Virus record (IMG/VR): IMGVR_UViG_3300010412_000066
Location: 1 to 27,772 of that record
Source of the DNA: a virus
DNA: 27,772 nt
Direction: 5' to 3' (one strand)
Under the pieces are notes generated by a model. The model was not told the origin of the DNA. It ran no database searches and saw only the letters and a program-made list of their open reading frames with translations. Positions 23,277 through 27,772 of this stretch are shown piece by piece (positions within the stretch are counted from its first letter, which is position 1; every line of letters starts with the position of its first letter). The position numbers and the translations under genes are program-made.

Positions 23277-23951
23277 ATGGCTACTAATATTTATGTCGCT
23301 AATCCATCTGTAAATAGAATGGTCCGTCTACATGAATGTGATGTAGAAATAGGGCCAAGATCATATGTGCTCATATCGGATAAGCTCTCTATAGACGAGC
23401 TTATAAGAAGCGAAGAGCTAATGCGCTCTCTTGCTGCTGGGGAAATACTGATACAGGTGGCGCCGCTAGACGGAGCCTACACGCCACATCCTGGTGGTAC
23501 GTGGGTAGATTCTTTAACCGATATACCCACATATCTGGAAGCCAATGAACTAGCAATACTCGGGGCTGGTGCCGTAGGTGGTGGTGCTGCACCCCCAACG
23601 GAGGTTACTCTCGCAGCGCCAACCACTGCTGATGTAGAGATACTGTTCGAGGATGGCATTGCGACAGACGATGATTGGGTTCAAGTGTTTCCTGGAGTTT
23701 CGTGGATGGCAAAGGGGTTTGCAATTTTACACGATGGCGATACTTCTGAGCCAGATTTATTGTGGGTATTCTCTACCACTGATCCTGGCACAGGCGTAAC
23801 GACGCATACAGGTAGGGCGGTATCTGGAGAGGCCCATACTAGAGATAATTTTTATTTCGTTCCTCAAACTCTTTGGGTTCGCTCGGCCGCAGCCTCAAAC
23901 CCTCCAGACTTGGATATCTCGATGACGAGGATTCAGGCTTGGAGGGGATAA
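23277..23951 (+). CDS. Unrecognised virion protein
   Basis: The product is 224 residues with GGGGAG before the ATG. The N-terminal ~70 residues (VRLHECDVEIGPRSYVLISD, then IDELIRSEELMR) form a small alpha/beta unit. A Gly/Ala/Pro-rich hinge (about residues 95-110) separates it from a beta-rich C-terminal domain with many Thr, Val and Trp residues, of the kind seen in baseplate or fibre-attachment proteins. It ends at the base immediately before the peptidase start. No family is recognised. Confidence 0.75.
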   Translation: MATNIYVANPSVNRMVRLHECDVEIGPRSYVLISDKLSIDELIRSEELMRSLAAGEILIQVAPLDGAYTPHPGGTWVDSLTDIPTYLEANELAILGAGAVGGGAAPPTEVTLAAPTTADVEILFEDGIATDDDWVQVFPGVSWMAKGFAILHDGDTSEPDLLWVFSTTDPGTGVTTHTGRAVSGEAHTRDNFYFVPQTLWVRSAAASNPPDLDISMTRIQAWRG

Positions 23952-24533
23952 ATGATAATCAAGCTTAAGCCCGGAGATTTTGTGTTCTTTGAGACTTGCT
24001 CTGTCTCTGGAAGGGTCATACGTTGGTTTCAGAGACGGTTGTTTGGCAAGAGATGGAGTAATGTTAATCATGTGGCAGTTTGTGTATCGTCTCCGGACGA
24101 AGTTAGAGAGGCTGTTATCCCAAGAGTACAAATACATCCCTATACTAATGTAAAGGATAGGGAGATAGTAGCAATCGTTAGGCCAGCGTTTATGCAGCCC
24201 AACGAGGCGCTGTATAAATGGCTTAATAAACAGCACACCATCACCGGTCATTGGTATGGGATCTTGCAGATATTCGGAATGGCCTGGTGCGGGCTTATGG
24301 TTCTTCTAGGTCATAAGCCAAAGCGCAATCCTATCCGTGCAGGAAGAAATTGCACGGAGGACGCATATCATTTTAAAAAAGATGCCGAGAGAGAGTTCAA
24401 CGTGGTTGATGACGATGGGCTCCAGCCAGACTATATATATCCATCTCAGTTATTGATAGCGATGGAAGCATCGCCAAATTATAAGGTGTATAGAATTAGT
24501 CATGGCATCCTAGCCCTCGCGGAGGAAGTATAA
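23952..24533 (+). CDS. Permuted NlpC/P60-like (YiiX/YebB type) cysteine peptidase
   Basis: The product is 193 residues. LKPGDFVFF at the N-terminus, then WSNVNHVAVCV with catalytic-type H40, then RNCTEDAYHF with catalytic-type C134, give the His-before-Cys order of circularly permuted papain-like peptidases. Related enzymes cleave peptidoglycan peptides or lipids. A moderately hydrophobic stretch (about residues 100-120) lies between the two motifs. Position among baseplate/fibre genes suggests a virion-borne wall-degrading enzyme used at entry, rather than a lysis endolysin. The start directly follows the previous stop and the end overlaps the next start (TAATG). Confidence 0.82.
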   Translation: MIIKLKPGDFVFFETCSVSGRVIRWFQRRLFGKRWSNVNHVAVCVSSPDEVREAVIPRVQIHPYTNVKDREIVAIVRPAFMQPNEALYKWLNKQHTITGHWYGILQIFGMAWCGLMVLLGHKPKRNPIRAGRNCTEDAYHFKKDAEREFNVVDDDGLQPDYIYPSQLLIAMEASPNYKVYRISHGILALAEEV

Positions 24534-26170
24534 TGGCCAGTATAAGTCGTATTGCCACTGTAAGTAAATATTTTAGATACTTCAGAGAGATGCTAGACGC
24601 GAGTTTCACTGATTTAACGTCCGGAGACACTCTAGTCTACGATAAGGGAAGCTGGACAAACGTCCCATTTACTGGAGTAATGGAGTCGTATAACCCCGAC
24701 TTCTATGTGCCATACACTGATGCCACAAAAGATGTGGACCTAGGTGATTGGTCTCTTTACGCAAACACAGTTACGACAACGGACAAAGCGTCTTTTGGCG
24801 GCACAGTAGAGTTCCAGTACGGTTCCCCAGCGTTTGCCTTCACTCCTAGTGGTATAGAAAGAGCGGGAATGACGTTTTCTAGGCGTGGATTTCCGTTTAA
24901 TGATACCACAATGACGTGGTATGCAAACGATTTCGCTGGAGACCCATATACTATCTTCCAATATGTGTATACCCAGTTCGGTGGACTAGCAGTTTTTTAT
25001 GATGAGTTGAGGATTACACCTGGAGGCGGAGCACCTGGCGGTACATTAGATGTCAGCCATGGATATTTTACGTGTGGCAATATGATGGTTTACAATCAAG
25101 ACTGGCCACTAGTTTCTGCGTTGGAGATTCAGGTAAACGCATCGCAGACCGCCCCTGTACTTTCTGCATATGGCAACACATATCATATAGCGTACATCCC
25201 GTCGCATGGCGAGTGCATTAACTTTTCTACTGAGGTCACAGCGTTTGATCTTTTATGGGGCGATTGGAATACATTCAACTCTGCGTTTCTTACATCGGCC
25301 ATTAGTGGATATAAGCCGCTAGGTATGGGGTCTATCATACAGGACGCTACTGTTTCACCGACCGGGTATTCTATCGCCGAGATAGCTCCTGCTTATAATA
25401 GTGTTACGGATACTTACAGCGCATATGTGTATGCAGAAGCGTATTCAGACTATTCGTCAGATACATACTTTGAAGTCGCTTTATCTAGCAAGAACGCCGG
25501 TAAACCAGATGTACCCGCATCTGCCACTATGTTACTGAGATCCGACGGTGATGTGATGTTCACTATAGACGGAACCGGTTCTTCAACATATGAGGGGCCG
25601 TTCTTTGTGGTTAACGCACTCGGCAATCAAATTGTTAATGTAGATCACGACGCAATAAGACTTGGTGGCGCTCTTCCGACGTCCCCAGCCATAGCGGAGC
25701 CGGCTTTATATATCAAAAATAACAGGGTCGATCTAGGCGCTGCAGTATACATAAACTCTGCTGATGATCAGGGTCCAATGCTTGTGGCTGGATCTCCAGG
25801 ATCAATATATAATGCGACTATAGATCAATACGGCGGCATTCAGACCAGGTATTTGTCACTGTACGCAGTATCCGATGTCTCAGACACAGCAGTTCTAGAC
25901 GGCAAGGAATCTGTTATTTTACTTTCCACTAGCGGCAGCAGTTATTCTGTCACTTTACCCGCAGTAAGTACTGTACCAAGAGGCCGTCTATTTATTTTTA
26001 AAGTAGTAGCGAACTCTGGAGCAGATGTTGTGACTATTACTCCAGATGATCCAGGAGAGACAATAGACGGGGCTACTAGCTATGACATATCAACTGTATA
26101 TTCTGCATTAACTCTTATGGCCAACTCCGATGAGTGGTTAATCGTTGCAAGTAACTATGATATTCTATAA
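24533..26170 (+). CDS. Tail fibre-like protein
   Basis: The product is 545 residues with GGAGG shortly before the ATG. The N-terminus (DTLVYDKGSWTNVPF) is a common attachment-type segment of phage fibre proteins. The middle is beta-rich, with Thr, Ser, Tyr and Gly abundant and few charges. The last ~90 residues (SYSVTLPAVSTVPRGRLFIF, then TITPDDPGETIDG) match the style of fibre C-terminal domains that form trimeric beta structures. It would recognise the host surface or form part of a fibre. A free C-terminal receptor tip cannot be assigned. Confidence 0.82.
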   Translation: MASISRIATVSKYFRYFREMLDASFTDLTSGDTLVYDKGSWTNVPFTGVMESYNPDFYVPYTDATKDVDLGDWSLYANTVTTTDKASFGGTVEFQYGSPAFAFTPSGIERAGMTFSRRGFPFNDTTMTWYANDFAGDPYTIFQYVYTQFGGLAVFYDELRITPGGGAPGGTLDVSHGYFTCGNMMVYNQDWPLVSALEIQVNASQTAPVLSAYGNTYHIAYIPSHGECINFSTEVTAFDLLWGDWNTFNSAFLTSAISGYKPLGMGSIIQDATVSPTGYSIAEIAPAYNSVTDTYSAYVYAEAYSDYSSDTYFEVALSSKNAGKPDVPASATMLLRSDGDVMFTIDGTGSSTYEGPFFVVNALGNQIVNVDHDAIRLGGALPTSPAIAEPALYIKNNRVDLGAAVYINSADDQGPMLVAGSPGSIYNATIDQYGGIQTRYLSLYAVSDVSDTAVLDGKESVILLSTSGSSYSVTLPAVSTVPRGRLFIFKVVANSGADVVTITPDDPGETIDGATSYDISTVYSALTLMANSDEWLIVASNYDIL

Positions 26171-26181
26171 GGAGAACAGAG

Positions 26182-26544
26182 ATGCCTATTACTATTAATC
26201 CAAGCGTAGAGACTCCTCCGAGCACCGTCAGAGTGTTCAAGGTTTTATTCAATAACGGAGTCACTAAGAAGAATGAGAGTAACGAGATAGAGTGGGTTGA
26301 GAAGCCGTATGTAGAGGTTATTCTCATGCGCTGCTCGCCTATTCTAGACGGCGAAGGCGCGCCAATGAACAACAGCTTTGGCCTTCCAGCTTATCAGGAC
26401 TCCGGGTGGGTCTCTTCACTTAGAATTTCTGACCCCGCTAAGCTAGCCTCCTATCTTGATGGAGTTTGGGGCCCGACCATGACTGCGGCATACGCAGAGG
26501 CCGAGGCCGCTGGTGAAGCTCTGCAGTGGCGCAAAATTAGATAA
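26182..26544 (+). CDS. Unrecognised small protein between fibre genes
   Basis: The product is 120 residues with AAGGAGA before the ATG. A beta-like core (VRVFKVLFNNGVTKK, then PYVEVILMRC) is followed by an Ala/Glu-rich helical C-terminus. Position between two fibre genes suggests a fibre assembly factor, chaperone or minor fibre part; no motif settles this. Confidence 0.75.
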   Translation: MPITINPSVETPPSTVRVFKVLFNNGVTKKNESNEIEWVEKPYVEVILMRCSPILDGEGAPMNNSFGLPAYQDSGWVSSLRISDPAKLASYLDGVWGPTMTAAYAEAEAAGEALQWRKIR

Positions 26545-26570
26545 GTCAATTTTCTTAGGGGGTCGTATTT

Positions 26571-27635
26571 GTGGCTAAGCACATAGATACGCAAATACCA
26601 AGGGTGCCTAGGTGTAGTCCAAGTTCACCGTTGCCATCACCAACACCTCCCGGCCCATCGATAGACGACATTCTACGCAGTGTCGTCTTATCGGTTAACG
26701 GAAAGATTGGTCATGTAGTACTGCGCTCCGGCGATATCCCAGAATCTACCAATCTGTATTTTACAGATGAAAGAGTTATAAGCGCTCTTTCTGCTTTAGA
26801 CCCAATAGCCCTGAGTTCTTTGGGTGAGATTTCTCTTATCCAAGAGAATATCACCAGGCTTGGAACTATTGTATCTGGGGTATGGGAGGGATCGCCGGTA
26901 GATATATCGTTCGGTGGTACGGGGGCTACTTCTGCTGAAGGCGCCAGGACTAATATACTCCCGCTGCAAACAGGCCATGCTGGTGAGGTGCTTGCCACGG
27001 ATGGGGCAGATGTGTATTGGACTTCGTCTGCCCCATCTTTATGGGTTCTAACTGGGAATGCTGTACACCCGGTAGATCTCAACTATGCCGTTGGTATAGG
27101 AACCGATACTCCGACTGCGGACCTACACGTAGTCGGAGACGCATATATTACTGGCAAGTTAACAGTTGATGGCCTGATAGACCCCACTGGATTAATTCTC
27201 ACTCCGCAAAGCTCATCACCGTTGGGTACAGACTATGGTATCTGGATAGATTCAAGTAATGTACTGCGCTACCCGGGTATAATTAGATCTGGCCAGGGGC
27301 TTTCAGTATTTGATCCGACTTCTCCGTATTCTACAACCTTTGTAGCTTCTCCACAGATAGCCAATATCGTATATGCTCTGCCTTCAGCCCAGGGTGCCCC
27401 AGGCACCACTCTTATGAACGATGGAGCTGGCTCACTATATTGGGGCCCTGGCGGTGGTGGTAGCGGTACATCGGGTACGTCAGGTACTTCCGGTGTGGAC
27501 GGCACCTCTGGTACATCTGGTGTGGACGGTACCAGCGGTACGTCTGGTGTTGACGGGACGAGCGGTACTTCCGGTACGTCTGGTACATCTGGATCGTCTG
27601 GTACTTCTGGTGTCGATGGGTACGTCAGGTGTTGA
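26571..27635 (+). CDS. Fibre protein with collagen-like Gly-X-Y tract, frame broken near the end
   Basis: It starts at GTG (26571) with AGGGGG eight bases upstream. The 354-residue frame has a Pro-rich N-terminus and then recognisable fibre signatures: LYFTDERV, ISFGGTGATSAEGARTN and VGIGTDTPTADLHVVGDAYI. A Gly-X-Y collagen-like tract of GTS and GVD triplets starts at 27465. The frame stops at a TGA (27633-27635) after GVDGYVRC. Dropping one G from the GGG at 27618-27620 restores the Gly-X-Y frame to the end of the window. The true protein is therefore probably longer, either through a sequencing or assembly error, or a genuine frameshift. Confidence 0.85.
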   Translation: MAKHIDTQIPRVPRCSPSSPLPSPTPPGPSIDDILRSVVLSVNGKIGHVVLRSGDIPESTNLYFTDERVISALSALDPIALSSLGEISLIQENITRLGTIVSGVWEGSPVDISFGGTGATSAEGARTNILPLQTGHAGEVLATDGADVYWTSSAPSLWVLTGNAVHPVDLNYAVGIGTDTPTADLHVVGDAYITGKLTVDGLIDPTGLILTPQSSSPLGTDYGIWIDSSNVLRYPGIIRSGQGLSVFDPTSPYSTTFVASPQIANIVYALPSAQGAPGTTLMNDGAGSLYWGPGGGGSGTSGTSGTSGVDGTSGTSGVDGTSGTSGVDGTSGTSGTSGTSGSSGTSGVDGYVRC

Positions 27636-27772
27636 TGGCACTTCCGGTGTCGATGGTACATCTGGTGTGGACGGTACCAGCGGTACGTCTGGTGTTGACG
27701 GGACGAGCGGTACTTCCGGTACGTCTGGTACATCTGGATCGTCTGGTACTTCTGGTGTCGATGGCACCAGCG
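27465..27772 (+). repeat. Collagen-like GTS/GVD triplet tract
   Basis: Nine-base-scale repeats encode Gly-Thr-Ser and Gly-Val-Asp triplets and run off the window edge. Serine codons vary among TCG, TCA, TCC, TCT and AGC while the protein repeat stays constant, so it is conserved at protein level. Gly-X-Y triplets can form collagen-like trimer shafts. Confidence 0.9.
27509..27764 (+). repeat. Perfect 111-bp direct repeat, copies 145 bp apart
   Basis: Bases 27509-27619 recur identically at 27654-27764. The 145-base offset is not a multiple of three, so the second copy is read one base out of frame. This marks the one-base indel between the copies. The identity across varied synonymous codons points to recent duplication or to an assembly artefact. 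Confidence 0.92.

Noticed and set aside
27269-27767. Minus-strand Pro/Val/Thr repeat ORFs opposite the fibre tract
   Set aside because: They are mirror translations of the Gly-Thr-Ser repeat; any low-complexity triplet repeat stays open on the other strand. No ribosome site.
27465-27772. Possible CRISPR array
   Set aside because: The repeats are coding Gly-X-Y triplets with no unique spacers or conserved repeat-spacer spacing.

Overview
This window is the virion-assembly (head, packaging, neck and fibre) block of a tailed double-stranded DNA bacteriophage. The evidence is a large terminase, a portal protein, a prohead protease/scaffold, an HK97-type major capsid protein, a lysin-like peptidase and fibre proteins, packed head-to-tail with start/stop overlaps and strong Shine-Dalgarno sites. 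The host is a bacterium but cannot be named. TAA, TAG and TGA all act as normal stops. Several genes have no recognisable family, the genes are large and often multidomain, and no sheath, tube or tape-measure gene is visible. The genome is therefore probably sizeable and continues on both sides.

Layout: (1) 1-2654, two unrecognised proteins, the first cut by the window edge. (2) 2654-7486, TerL and a portal protein interrupted by a 345-residue intein whose LAGLIDADG endonuclease looks inactivated. (3) 7533-9238, three small or medium unrecognised proteins. (4) 9250-12198, a prohead protease fused to a long charged scaffold, with a strong internal in-frame start that should release the scaffold alone. 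(5) 12213-16698, a GC-rich hairpin, then four unrecognised proteins and one capsid-accessory candidate. (6) 16782-18562, a second accessory protein, the major capsid protein and an intrinsic terminator. (7) 18577-19713, the only minus-strand gene, an N-terminally extended Nudix hydrolase with its own internal start. (8) 19858-23951, probable neck/connector and virion proteins plus a PD-(D/E)XK-like nuclease. (9) 23952-27772, a permuted NlpC/P60-like peptidase, fibre proteins and a Gly-Thr-Ser collagen-like tract that is frameshifted near the window edge.

How it works together: TerL pumps DNA through the portal into a prohead built from capsid protein on the scaffold. The protease matures the shell, accessory proteins coat it, and connector and fibre proteins complete the particle. 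Codon use is visibly biased toward CGY arginine and GAG/AAG codons in the scaffold half of the fusion and in the capsid gene, as expected for the most abundant products.

The most unusual signal is a ~24-residue two-helix motif (core hxKhAxxLDxxG, four residues, then ADxhDxhh) found six times in five otherwise unrelated proteins. A half-copy sits at the N-terminus of the major capsid protein. A second signal is the palindrome TATTAATA, which recurs mainly in intergenic gaps and is a candidate phage promoter element.
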